In this document: in pieces, positions 34,217 through 43,093 of the stretch
How the letters are laid out: each line of letters starts with the position of its first letter
Position numbering within the stretch: position 1 is the stretch's first letter
NCBI RefSeq assembly: GCF_900096945.1
Contig: NZ_FMKA01000008.1
Coordinates: 1-64,000, forward strand
Source of the DNA: Anaerobium acetethylicum
Lineage (GTDB): Bacteria > Bacillota > Clostridia > Lachnospirales > Lachnospiraceae
Direction of reading: 5' to 3'
Length of the DNA: 64,000 nucleotides
The notes under the pieces: generated by a model
Seen by the model: the letters and a program-made list of their open reading frames with translations, nothing else
Database searches by the model: none
Told to the model about the DNA's origin: nothing
Translations under genes and position numbers: made by a program

Positions 34217-35518
34217 ATGAAAAAGAAATTATTATCTGCTTTGCTGGCGTTCACAATGGTATTATCAATGACAGCCTGCGGAGCCAAGGAATCGTCAACA
34301 TCTGATCAGGCATCAGAGGACAAAGTTACCATCAAAGTATTTTCTAATCTTCCAGACAGAACAAACGGACAGGGATTCGTTGAGCAGACTTTATTCGACC
34401 AGTACATGGATGAAAATCCAGATGTAGTGATCCAGGTAGAAGCGCTTGATGACGAAGCATACAAAACAAAATTCAAAGCCTATGCATCCGGAAGCAATAT
34501 GCCGGATCTGGTAAACGTATGGGGGCAGCCGTCTTTCTTAAATGAAATCATTGATGCAAATCTGTTGACAGAACTGAATGCGGCTGATTATGCTGATTAC
34601 GGTTTCATCAACGGATCTTTAGACGGATTCAGTAATGACGGAAAATTATACGGACTTGCAAGAAATACCGACGTTATGGGATTTTATTATAACAAGGCTA
34701 TATTTGAAAAAAATGGATGGGAAGTACCACAGACATATGACGAATTAATCGCTTTAGCAGGCAAGATCAAAGATGCGGGCTTAATTCCATGCAGCATGGA
34801 TGGTTCCGACAAATGGCCTCTTTCGATTTACGTTCATGACCTGATGCAGAAGATCGATCCTGACATCAAGACGCAGGTGCAGGATTCCATTGCAAACGGA
34901 GATTTTTTAAATCCTGTTTATGCACAGGCAGCTGGACTTTTTGTGGATGCGGCAGACGCTGGTTTATTCCAGAGTGGATTCGAAACCACTGATTATGGAA
35001 CTGCAAAAAATCTGTTCACGAACTCACAGGCGGCCATGTTCTATATGGGAAGTTGGGAAATGTCTATGGCAACAGATGAAAATGTTCCTGAAGATGTGAG
35101 AAATAACATCGGTGTATTTATGATGCCTACAGTAGCAGGCGGTGCAGGAAACGTAACAGACATTGCCGCCTGGAACGGAGGCGGATATGCAGTGACCGCA
35201 AATTCCAAAGTGAAAGAGGAAGCAATCAAGTTACTGAATTTCATGTTCAAACCGGAAAACTGGTCAAAGCTCTGCTGGGAAAACGGAATCTGCATGTCAG
35301 CACAGAATTATTCTGAATATCTGACAGGAGAAGAAACATCTGCACAGTTAGACTTTACGGATATCGTATCAGGATCAACAAGCGTAACAGGCGTAACATT
35401 TAATGATTTGGGAACTTCCGAGTTCAAGACGCTGAGCGAAGATCTGTCACAGGAACTTGCAATCAAATCTGTGTCGGTCGAAGAGTTTATCGGAAAATTA
35501 GAAGAAGCTGGAAAATAA
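34217..35518 (+). CDS. CUT1 sugar ABC transporter substrate-binding lipoprotein
   Basis: A 433-aa family 1 extracellular solute-binding protein. The signal peptide ends in lipobox SMTAC (Cys 20). The mature part shows the usual SBP landmarks: MPDLVNVWGQPSF, LYGLARNTDVMGFYYNKAIFEKNGWEVPQTYDELIALA, and AAMFYMGSWEMS. ATG 34217 follows ACAGGGAGGAATCACA. A much longer frame upstream is only leader DNA. Two permeases follow, with no ATPase, which is usual for systems sharing an MsmX-type ATPase. The ligand is probably an oligosaccharide. Confidence 0.93.
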   Translation: MKKKLLSALLAFTMVLSMTACGAKESSTSDQASEDKVTIKVFSNLPDRTNGQGFVEQTLFDQYMDENPDVVIQVEALDDEAYKTKFKAYASGSNMPDLVNVWGQPSFLNEIIDANLLTELNAADYADYGFINGSLDGFSNDGKLYGLARNTDVMGFYYNKAIFEKNGWEVPQTYDELIALAGKIKDAGLIPCSMDGSDKWPLSIYVHDLMQKIDPDIKTQVQDSIANGDFLNPVYAQAAGLFVDAADAGLFQSGFETTDYGTAKNLFTNSQAAMFYMGSWEMSMATDENVPEDVRNNIGVFMMPTVAGGAGNVTDIAAWNGGGYAVTANSKVKEEAIKLLNFMFKPENWSKLCWENGICMSAQNYSEYLTGEETSAQLDFTDIVSGSTSVTGVTFNDLGTSEFKTLSEDLSQELAIKSVSVEEFIGKLEEAGK

Positions 35519-35531
35519 AATAATCTTGTGG

Positions 35532-35568
35532 AATGGCTGCCTTGTGTGGAATTGCTGAGGCAGCCATT
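35532..35568 (+). terminator. Intercistronic hairpin between binding protein and permeases
   Basis: AATGGCTGCCT / AGGCAGCCATT with a 15-base loop and TT following. It probably causes partial termination or protects the binding-protein mRNA, giving more binding protein than permease. Confidence 0.65.
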
Positions 35569-35623
35569 TTCAACAGGAATGACAGCTCGAAGCCGAAAAG
35601 CATTGCTGTGAAAGGAGAAAGTT

Positions 35624-36511
35624 GTGAAAAAATTATACAGTAACAAATACATCATACTCAGTCTGATAGCCCCAGGACTATTAACGTTTGTTTTTGCGAT
35701 TTTAGTACCAATCTGTTTGAGCGTATATTACGGATTTACAGATTTTTCAGGAATAGGTGCAGCAAACTTTATAGGTTTGGAAAATTATACAACTTTATTT
35801 AAAGATAGCGGTTTTTGGATGTCCCTTAGGAACTCTCTGTTCCTGGCAGTCGGATTTATCCTGATCCAGCACCCGATAGCGATTGTCGTAGCTGCAATTC
35901 TTGACAAACTGCAGGGAAAAGCGGAAGGCTTTTTCAGATGCGTATACTTCATACCGAATGTTATTTCGGTTGCAATTATTGCTTATTTATGGAAATTTAT
36001 CTACAATCCGAATTTCGGACTTTTTAATAAGATTCTTCAGTCTCTGGGTTTCAAAGGAGACGTCAACTGGCTTGGAAGCGGAAACGCAATCTGGTCGGTG
36101 CTGCTTGTACTTATATGGCATGGTTTTGGCTGGGGGATGCTGATTTATTATACAGGCATCAAGAATATCGACCCTGTGCTTTATGAAGCGGCAGCAATCG
36201 ATGGTGCAACTTCCGCACAGACTTTCATGAAAATCACATTGCCGCTTATGAAAACGGTAATCCAGATGAACGTAACAATGGCAATTATCGCAGCTTTAAA
36301 ACAGATGGAAACCGTATATCTGCTGACAAATGGCGGACCCGGCAATGAAACGCAGTTCCTGGCAAACTTCCTGTATAAAGAGGCATTTAAATCATATAAA
36401 TATGGATACGGAAATTCCATCAGCGTTATATTTGTTATTATCTGCCTGGCAGCAACTGTCATTTTAAATAAAATTTTTGCAGAAAAAGATGAAAGGAGGA
36501 AAAGAGCATGA
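35624..36511 (+). CDS. CUT1 sugar ABC transporter permease (MalF-like)
   Basis: A 295-aa permease with six membrane segments. The cytoplasmic EAA loop reads YEAAAIDGATSAQTFMKITLPLMK. The start MKKLYSNKYIILSLIAPGLLTFVFAILVPI is typical. The start codon is GTG 35624 after AAAGGAGAAA. Its stop overlaps the ATG of the next permease by 4 bases. Confidence 0.94.
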   Translation: MKKLYSNKYIILSLIAPGLLTFVFAILVPICLSVYYGFTDFSGIGAANFIGLENYTTLFKDSGFWMSLRNSLFLAVGFILIQHPIAIVVAAILDKLQGKAEGFFRCVYFIPNVISVAIIAYLWKFIYNPNFGLFNKILQSLGFKGDVNWLGSGNAIWSVLLVLIWHGFGWGMLIYYTGIKNIDPVLYEAAAIDGATSAQTFMKITLPLMKTVIQMNVTMAIIAALKQMETVYLLTNGGPGNETQFLANFLYKEAFKSYKYGYGNSISVIFVIICLAATVILNKIFAEKDERRKRA

Positions 36512-37353
36512 ATTCCGATATCAGAAAAACAGGTAAATCAGGAAAAATAGTTCTCTTCATATGCCTTCTGGTGATAGCAGGAATTCAGCTGTTTCCTCTC
36601 ATCTGGCTTGTAGATTTTTCACTGGCGAATCCGAATGAACTTTTTACAAGCGGTATCCTCGTATGGCCGGAAAAAATCCAGTGGGGGAACTATGTAAAAG
36701 CATTTGTGGATGGAAATTTCCTTCTGTATTTTAAGAACAGTATTCTGATCAATACGCTGGCAGTGGTATTTGTCCTGCTTATTTCGGTCATGGCATCATT
36801 TGCCTGTATCAGAATGGAATGGAAATTGAGCGGAGTGGTCAAGACCCTGCTTTTAATGGGAATGATGATTCCGATTCATGCGACACTGCTTCCGAATTTC
36901 GTCATCTATGATAAGCTTGGATTGACGGACACAATCTGGGCGCTTCTGATTCCTTACATCGCATTTTCCCTTCCACAGGGCGTATTCCTCACAAGCAGCT
37001 TTATGAGCGCAATCCCGAAGGAACTGGAGGAGGCGGCACTGCTGGATGGATGCGGAATCTATAGGATCGTATTCACCATGATTATGCCCCTGATGAAAGC
37101 ATCTCTTGTTACAGTCGCGATTATGACTTACCTGAACAACTGGAATGAATTCATGATGGCAAGTACATACCTGAGTACCAAGACATGGAAGACGCTTCCA
37201 TTTGCAATCCTGGAATTCACCGGCCAGTATTCATCAAATTACGCTGTTCAGTTTGCAGTCATGGCACTGACGGCAGCTCCGGCACTGCTGATCTACATCA
37301 TCCTGAACAAGTATATTACAAAAGGTGTTGCGGCAGGTGCAGTAAAAGGATAA
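36508..37353 (+). CDS. CUT1 sugar ABC transporter permease (MalG-like)
   Basis: A 281-aa permease. The EAA loop is ELEEAALLDGCGIYRIVFTMIMPLM and there are six membrane segments. It is translationally coupled to the first permease through ATGA, with AAAGGAGGAAAAGAGC as its ribosome binding site inside the upstream gene. A family B composite follows, then the kinase gene. Confidence 0.94.
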   Translation: MNSDIRKTGKSGKIVLFICLLVIAGIQLFPLIWLVDFSLANPNELFTSGILVWPEKIQWGNYVKAFVDGNFLLYFKNSILINTLAVVFVLLISVMASFACIRMEWKLSGVVKTLLLMGMMIPIHATLLPNFVIYDKLGLTDTIWALLIPYIAFSLPQGVFLTSSFMSAIPKELEEAALLDGCGIYRIVFTMIMPLMKASLVTVAIMTYLNNWNEFMMASTYLSTKTWKTLPFAILEFTGQYSSNYAVQFAVMALTAAPALLIYIILNKYITKGVAAGAVKG

Positions 37354-37378
37354 TATAAAGCAAAGGGAAACATAACAA

Positions 37379-37411
37379 GTGGCTATGAAGGACGTAGTTC
37401 TGAATGGTTAC
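37379..37411. repeat. Family B end hairpin, solo copy
   Basis: GTGGCTATGAAGGACGTAGT continuing TCTGAATGGTTACC. With a second solo hairpin at 37478 it brackets a TAGCCGC/GCGGCTA stem. Confidence 0.75.
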
Positions 37412-37477
37412 CAATATAAATATATATAGCCGCCTGGTAGTTATGAATATAATGCTGAGCGGCTAGGATTATATTTT

Positions 37478-37510
37478 GTGACTATGAAGGACATAGTCCT
37501 GAATAGTTAC
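37478..37510. repeat. Family B end hairpin, solo copy, 28 bp before the kinase gene
   Basis: GTGACTATGAAGGACATAGT then CCTGAATAGTTAC. It is in the 5' leader of the kinase gene. Confidence 0.78.
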
Positions 37511-37538
37511 TCTATTACAAAATGATGCGGGTGATCAT

Positions 37539-39323
37539 ATGAAGCGTTTTTTTAACATACACAGATGGAAAATCAAGTATAAGCTGACAGGAGCAATGTA
37601 TGCGGTCCTGATCCCTGCATTGCTTGGCATTACTGCATACATTTATATGCAGAGTTCAAAGACAGTTACCAATGAACTGAGCAATGCTTATCAGAATCTG
37701 ACGCGGACAATGGAGGAGAGCATCAACTATATCGCTTCGGATATAGAGGATATCATTACCTATGTTGTAATCAATAACGATTTCCGTTATGTGCTGAGTT
37801 CTGATCAAGACTCCGCCCTGGCAAACAACCCGTTGGTATGGTCCAAGGAGACGCCTGCTGATCTGGTAACGGAAATGCTGGCTGTCAAAAACCATATCGG
37901 TTTTTTTGGACTCTTTCCGGAGAACGGAGCGAGGCCCTATCTGAGCACAAGAAGAAATGATATCGTGTCCCAGAATACTGAAGAAGTGAAAGGGCTGGAA
38001 GTTTTTCTAAAGTCCAAAGAAGCGCAGGGGGATCTGCGGATCATGCGGATGGAAGCTTCAGACAGCACCCTGTTCAAAGGGAATAAGACAGACCGGATCC
38101 TGTTTGGAAAGACAGTTTTTTCTTACAGCAAAGAGGAGATACTGGGATATATCTGTGCAGCAATCGATGCCAAGGAAATAGCAGGTGTTTTTGAAAAGGA
38201 AAGACAGGAGACAAATGAAAGCGTTTATCTGCTAGACAAGGATGGAACTGTCATCGTACATTCCGGAGAAGCAGAAGAAGAGGATTTCCAGGCAATCAAA
38301 ACGAGCATCAGCGAATCTGTTTTTAGCGGCGAATACCAGGAAACAAAAGGAAGCTATATTTTTCGCAGCACAAATGAGCACTACCAATATTCCGTGTTCT
38401 ATATTGTTCCCAAGGAAAACTGGACAAAGCAGCTGAAAAACGTAAACAGGATGCCATTCCTGCTTGCAATCCTCCTGTTCTTTGTGGCATTCCCGATATT
38501 CAATTATGTGACAAGATTTATCAATATCCCCCTCCACAATCTGCATAAGTCTATGCTGAAATTGCAGGAAGGCGATTTCAGGCAGAGTGTTTCTGTATAT
38601 GCCGAAGATGAAATCGGAGATGTGACCCATGTCTATAATAAGATGGTCAGCCACATCAATGAGCTGATTGAAACGAACTATGTCATGGTGCTGCGGGAAA
38701 AACAGAGCGAGCTGGATCTGCTGCAGGCTCAGATCAATCCCCATTTTTTATACAATACCCTGGACTCCCTGTATTGGGACGCCATGAATGAAGGACATAC
38801 GGAGCTGGCAGAGAATATCATGTCGCTGTCTGAACTGTTCCGCCTTGCCCTAAACAGAGGAGAAGGGATCGTTACCGTGGAAGCGGAGTACAGGCTGGTG
38901 GAAAGCTATCTCAGGATCCAGAAAATGCGCTTTGAAAAAAGGATGGATTATCGGATCAATCTCATGTCGGAAATGAAGGACTACAAGATTCCAAAACTAA
39001 TACTGCAGCCCTTTGTTGAAAATGCAATCGTCCACGGCCTTGAAAACAAAAGCGGCCAGGGACTTATAAAAGTCCAGGGATATATGGAAGAAGGCTATAT
39101 GGTCTTTAAAGTAAGCGATAACGGAATCGGAATGGATGAAGAGCAGCTGCAGAGCTTAATGACGGAAGAGAAGGTCATTTATTCAAATCAGAGGATCAGC
39201 AGGTATGCCATCAAAAATGTAAGGGAACGCCTTAAGCTGTACTATAAGGAGGATTTCAAGCTGGATATTACGAGTGCGATCGGGACAGGAACAACGATTA
39301 TCATTAGGATACCGAAGGAGTAA
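37539..39323 (+). CDS. YesM-type sensor histidine kinase
   Basis: A 594-aa membrane kinase. One membrane segment lies at about 15-35, an extracellular sensor domain at about 40-295, a second membrane segment at about 300-322, and HAMP at about 323-378. The His_kinase domain has H402 in QAQINPHFLYNTLD. The ATPase domain has LQPFVENAIVHGLE and SDNGIGMDEEQL. It lies just after a CUT1 transporter and just before its regulator, so it most likely senses the transported sugar and controls the transporter operon. Confidence 0.93.
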   Translation: MKRFFNIHRWKIKYKLTGAMYAVLIPALLGITAYIYMQSSKTVTNELSNAYQNLTRTMEESINYIASDIEDIITYVVINNDFRYVLSSDQDSALANNPLVWSKETPADLVTEMLAVKNHIGFFGLFPENGARPYLSTRRNDIVSQNTEEVKGLEVFLKSKEAQGDLRIMRMEASDSTLFKGNKTDRILFGKTVFSYSKEEILGYICAAIDAKEIAGVFEKERQETNESVYLLDKDGTVIVHSGEAEEEDFQAIKTSISESVFSGEYQETKGSYIFRSTNEHYQYSVFYIVPKENWTKQLKNVNRMPFLLAILLFFVAFPIFNYVTRFINIPLHNLHKSMLKLQEGDFRQSVSVYAEDEIGDVTHVYNKMVSHINELIETNYVMVLREKQSELDLLQAQINPHFLYNTLDSLYWDAMNEGHTELAENIMSLSELFRLALNRGEGIVTVEAEYRLVESYLRIQKMRFEKRMDYRINLMSEMKDYKIPKLILQPFVENAIVHGLENKSGQGLIKVQGYMEEGYMVFKVSDNGIGMDEEQLQSLMTEEKVIYSNQRISRYAIKNVRERLKLYYKEDFKLDITSAIGTGTTIIIRIPKE

Positions 39324-39327
39324 AATT

Positions 39328-40056
39328 ATGGGAAAACCGATACTGTTGATTGTGGATGATGAAGCAAAAATTCGCAATGGAATATACACCTATATTCATC
39401 TCAATGCGGAGTGGCTGGGAAATATCTATACGGCGGAGAATGGCGAAGAAGCGCTTGAAATGATTTATAAATACAGGCCAGATGTCATGCTGCTGGACGT
39501 GCAGATGCCGGTCAAGAATGGATTCGAGGTCATGGCTGAAGCCATCGCGGCAAAAGTGTGCCCGAAAACGATCATCCTGAGCGGATATGATGAATTCGAA
39601 TACGCGCAGAAGGCAATCCGGTTAGGTGCCCTTGACTATATACTGAAGCCATGCAGACCGGATGAGATCATCAAAAAAATCAAGGAAGTGCTGAATATAA
39701 AAGAAGAGGAATCCCCAGGTGAAGGGGATGAGGAAGAGACAAATCCGATCATTGAAGCTGCGAAAAGGTACATAACCGAGCACTACAAAGAGGATCTCTC
39801 CCTTGCCATGGTTGCAGAGAATGCAAAAGTGACGGCTCCCTATATTTCCACCTTATTTACAAAGTATGAGCATAGTGGATTTATAGAGTATCTGAATCAG
39901 TACCGTGTGGAAAGGGCGAAATTGTTTTTAAGGGATTATGGCTTGAAAACCTACGAGGTGGCCTATAAGGTCGGGTTTAAAGATGAAAAATATTTTTCTA
40001 AAGTTTTTAAGAAGATAACTGGCATGAGTCCTTCGGAGTTCCGGAAGACGATTTAA
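39328..40056 (+). CDS. AraC-type response regulator
   Basis: A 242-aa short form of YesN. The receiver (1-120) has acidic residues at D10-E12, phosphoacceptor D57 in DVMLLDVQMPVKNG and K in DYILKPC. The AraC helix-turn-helix domain spans about 145-240. It lacks the long linker of the 537-aa regulator at 16594. ATG 39328 is set by AAGGAG at 39315-39320, which overlaps the kinase's last codons. A longer frame from 39274 would lie inside the kinase. Confidence 0.93.
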   Translation: MGKPILLIVDDEAKIRNGIYTYIHLNAEWLGNIYTAENGEEALEMIYKYRPDVMLLDVQMPVKNGFEVMAEAIAAKVCPKTIILSGYDEFEYAQKAIRLGALDYILKPCRPDEIIKKIKEVLNIKEEESPGEGDEEETNPIIEAAKRYITEHYKEDLSLAMVAENAKVTAPYISTLFTKYEHSGFIEYLNQYRVERAKLFLRDYGLKTYEVAYKVGFKDEKYFSKVFKKITGMSPSEFRKTI

Positions 40057-40073
40057 GAAAAGAGGATAACAGA

Positions 40074-41837
40074 CTAATTCAGGAACTCAATATTTTTGAG
40101 AGCTTCGGACTCGCCGTTCTTATATCCGATATTCCGGCTGATAATGAGCGCTTCATTATAGAAGTGAAGCGCCTGTTCGCAGTCTCCTTTGTCCTTATAG
40201 ATCTTCCCGAGCATCATCAGAGTGCTTGTTTTGTTTTTCTGGCTCCCCGCATCTTCCTGTATGGAAAGCGCCTTTTTAAAATAGATAAGTGCCTCGTCCG
40301 GCATATTTTTCTTAAGATAAATTTTGCCGGCAAGACACAGGGTATCGGCTTCGCCCTGCTTGTAATCGCATTCGGAATAAAGACCGATGCTTCTGTTACA
40401 ATACCCGAGAGCTATGTCCAGATCATTCTGCTTGAAAAACAGGCTGCCCAGATTGCTCAGCTGGGTGGCCTCTCCTATTTTATAGCTTGTTTCTTTGTAG
40501 ATGGCGAGGGCGTCTTTATAATATCCTGCAGCTCTGTCAAAATCACCTTTATCGGAAAAAATGTTTCCGATCATACCGAGAGCGTTTGCCTGTCCCTGTT
40601 TGTAGTTGATGCGCATGTGAAGTGCGAGGGCAGAATCGCAGAATTCCAGTGATTTGTCCAAATCGCCTTTCAATCGGTGGCTTGAGCCGAGATTCAGCAG
40701 CTGGTTTGCCTCCCCCTGTATGCCGCCGATTTCGTGGTTGATTTCAACCGATTTTGTAAAGTAGCTGGTTGCCTCGTCGTAATTTTCCTTTGAGAGATAC
40801 AGGTAGCCGATGTTTGCCAGGGTGTTCGCTTCGCCCTGACGGTTTCCGTTTTCGCGGTTCATCCGGAGGGTTTCCAACTGATATTTCAATTCTTCGCCCT
40901 GCTTCATGTGGAAAAAGCTTTCATAAAGTGCCGGATTCAGTTTCCCCATTTTTTCGATTAGCTGGTCGACTATGGTGCTGTTCTGGATATCCGGGTCGAT
41001 ATCGGACAGAATTTCCATGAGGTTTTCCGGTTTGTTATACCGGGTGTATTTCAGGCAGTTGTAAAGCAGATCCACTCGGCCTAAAATGGCCTCACTGTTG
41101 GGATTATCTGATGCAGATCCCAGCCTGTTATAGAGGAACATTGCAAGCTCGTAATGGTTGTTGAATTCCTGACCAGCCTGGCTTACCCTGTTCTTTACGG
41201 CCTTCTGAAGCCGTTCAAGGGCGATTTCGCCTGCCAGAATCAGGCCGTTCAGTTCATCCAGTATCTGATATTCTTCATAGGACAACTCACCGCTGAAAGG
41301 CTTGTATACCAGGTCATGTTCGACTTCGGCCCAGGCATGCATCAGGGCGGAGGCAATCTGGATTTCGATGATCGTATTGGAATATTTCATCAGATCTCCC
41401 GACAGGTCGCTTTCTTTCAGATAAACTCTGTAATGAGTGGCCCAATAGCCGGAAAAGCGTTTTTTGTATTCCTTTCCCTGATCTTCTTTGTATTTCGAAA
41501 ATTCAGGAAATACCTTGCATTCGATTATCTGGAAAGTAGATTCGATGAGATTCTGGACTTTCTTAAGGTCGCCAGGGAAATAAAGCGCTATCCTGACGCC
41601 GGCCAGATCAATAATATCCTCAGTGATATCCTCGAGGGAGCAGTAGTTCTTTTTTTTGCTTCTTTTTTCGAGTTTATCCCTGAGCCGTTCCACTTTTTTT
41701 GCACGGCTTGTTACAATTCCGCGGATACCCATCTGCTCCATATTGGTTTCACATATCTGGGCACATATCTTGGCGCTTTCCCTGTAGAAATCCGCCTTCT
41801 TTGTATAGTAATCTAAAAATTTTTCAATGATTGACAT
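40074..41837 (-). CDS. RelA/SpoT synthetase-domain protein fused to TPR repeats
   Basis: A 587-aa protein. The N-terminal 1-240 matches small alarmone synthetases. SRAKKVERLRDKLEKR is the ATP-binding basic stretch. DIIDLAGVRIALYF carries the catalytic Asp region, YWATHYRVYL corresponds to the G-loop, and EIQIASALMHAWAEVEHDLVYKP holds the conserved Glu. No HD hydrolase domain, TGS or ACT is present. Residues about 320-585 hold six or seven tetratricopeptide repeats of roughly 40 residues, each with an (A/Q)NxLxxLGxxY-like core. It should make (p)ppGpp or a related product, with the TPR part as a partner-binding or control module. AAGGGATGATTACCA precedes ATG 41837. It is convergent with the regulator gene at 40056. 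Confidence 0.85.
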   Translation of the reverse strand: MSIIEKFLDYYTKKADFYRESAKICAQICETNMEQMGIRGIVTSRAKKVERLRDKLEKRSKKKNYCSLEDITEDIIDLAGVRIALYFPGDLKKVQNLIESTFQIIECKVFPEFSKYKEDQGKEYKKRFSGYWATHYRVYLKESDLSGDLMKYSNTIIEIQIASALMHAWAEVEHDLVYKPFSGELSYEEYQILDELNGLILAGEIALERLQKAVKNRVSQAGQEFNNHYELAMFLYNRLGSASDNPNSEAILGRVDLLYNCLKYTRYNKPENLMEILSDIDPDIQNSTIVDQLIEKMGKLNPALYESFFHMKQGEELKYQLETLRMNRENGNRQGEANTLANIGYLYLSKENYDEATSYFTKSVEINHEIGGIQGEANQLLNLGSSHRLKGDLDKSLEFCDSALALHMRINYKQGQANALGMIGNIFSDKGDFDRAAGYYKDALAIYKETSYKIGEATQLSNLGSLFFKQNDLDIALGYCNRSIGLYSECDYKQGEADTLCLAGKIYLKKNMPDEALIYFKKALSIQEDAGSQKNKTSTLMMLGKIYKDKGDCEQALHFYNEALIISRNIGYKNGESEALKNIEFLN

Positions 41838-41893
41838 TGGTAATCATCCCTTTCTGCAGTGCGTTTTCATATCGTAGGACGTTTATATGATAT

Positions 41894-41947
41894 AAAAAAA
41901 GGTGCCTGAACATGTATATATACATTTCAGACACCTTTGTCATTATA
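41894..41947 (-). terminator. Minus-strand terminator hairpin with -10 element directly before it
   Basis: On the minus strand, AAAGGTGTCTGAAATGTA pairs with TACATGTTCAGGCACCTTT, followed by seven T. It ends the pab transcript or acts as an attenuator for the RelA-TPR gene 57 bp downstream. TATAAT (41942-41947) ends only 4 bp before the stem, with no good -35. Confidence 0.75.
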
Positions 41948-42048
41948 AAGGTTATTTCAATCTTATTTCTACTGTATGAAATAATAGCATTTCTTTTTCA
42001 ATGTGTCAATCTCTAACCCTGTCAGGACGATTCGGGACTTTATTATGG

Positions 42049-42201
42049 GTTACTGTTCACTCTGTGACCAGTAACACGCTGCGCGATGCACAGAAATGGT
42101 TGAAATACACCATTTCGCGCTGCAATCCCCGGGTTTTATGTGACTTTCGCTTCGCTACACTCACAAAAACACCTTGCGCCGGATGAAATGTGAACAGTAA
42201 C
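42049..42201. repeat. Family D palindromic repeat, copy 1
   Basis: Bounded by GTTACTGTTCAC (42049-42060) and its complement GTGAACAGTAAC (42190-42201), with internal AAATGGT..ACCATTT pairing. It stands between pabC and the minus-strand terminator. Confidence 0.85.
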
Positions 42202-42240
42202 TATTATGGTTAAAGAATAAACAGAAAATTTCCAGGATTG

Positions 42241-43035
42241 TTACCTGCGGATATATGCATGGTATTCGTCCAGTATTTCCATGGCTGTTTCGCGCCCGGC
42301 ATAATTGAACGAATATTCCCCTGAATCCCGACGTTCAGCAGATTGTGGATGTTTCACGGAGCCTGTAGCATCTCCGTTTCTGAAGGTGATTCCGGTGACC
42401 GGCATGATCCCCAGCAGGGAATTGGTGACGAATACCTCGTCATAAGCCGCCAGTTCTGCGGAATATATGCAGGTCTCCTGGACCGGATACCGTTCCAGGA
42501 TATATTTCCTGATGGTGCCGTTCAGAAGCCCGCAGGAGAGGGCCGGGGTATAGAGCCGGTTCCCCTTTTGCAAAAAGATGTTTGTGGAAGAGCCTTCAGC
42601 AAGGGCGCCCCTTGTGTTGAAAAAGAGCGCTTCCTCATAGCCCAGGGAAGCGGCCTTGCGTTTTTCCAGGATGTTTTCCGCATAATTCAGGGACTTTATA
42701 TAGGTCAGAGGGGAAGTCTCATTTCGCAGGGTTTCGCTTACAACTAAGGAAAAGCCCTTTGTGTAATCGGAATCGTTATAGGGGTTTTCTCTTACGGCAA
42801 TAATCGTGTTTTCCCTGGATACGGAAATTTTAAGGGCTCCCTGACTGACGGGATTTTTGGACAGATAGCCGGATATGGTGCTCCTGTTCACGGTTTTGTC
42901 GATACCAAGCATTTTTAGGGCTCCGTTCAGCCTTTCAAGGTGGGAATCCAGCAGGACGGGGACACCGCATGATACGCAGATTGTTTCAAAGGCGCCAAGC
43001 CCGAAAGAAAAGCCGTCGTCTAATTTTATGTTCAT
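42241..43035 (-). CDS. pabC: Aminodeoxychorismate lyase-like class IV aminotransferase
   Basis: A 264-aa PLP enzyme of the PabC/IlvE fold. DDGFSFGLGAFETI is the N-terminal signature. The PLP lysine is in IKSLNYAENILEKRKA, and YEEALFFNTRGALAEGSSTNIFL is the cofactor-binding motif. In this operon it should release pyruvate from aminodeoxychorismate to give p-aminobenzoate for folate. ATG 43035 follows GAGAGGAACAACT. A longer frame adds ten unconserved residues. It lies 58 bp after pabB. Confidence 0.93.
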   Translation of the reverse strand: MNIKLDDGFSFGLGAFETICVSCGVPVLLDSHLERLNGALKMLGIDKTVNRSTISGYLSKNPVSQGALKISVSRENTIIAVRENPYNDSDYTKGFSLVVSETLRNETSPLTYIKSLNYAENILEKRKAASLGYEEALFFNTRGALAEGSSTNIFLQKGNRLYTPALSCGLLNGTIRKYILERYPVQETCIYSAELAAYDEVFVTNSLLGIMPVTGITFRNGDATGSVKHPQSAERRDSGEYSFNYAGRETAMEILDEYHAYIRR

Positions 43036-43093
43036 AGTTGTTCCTCTCGTATGATATTGTCTCATGGGAAAGTTTATTTTATAAAAAATGTTT

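Noticed and set aside
40164-41816. Plus-strand frames opposite the RelA-TPR gene (up to 220 codons)
   Set aside because: They lack ribosome binding sites and recognisable motifs, and the minus strand encodes conserved synthetase and TPR motifs.
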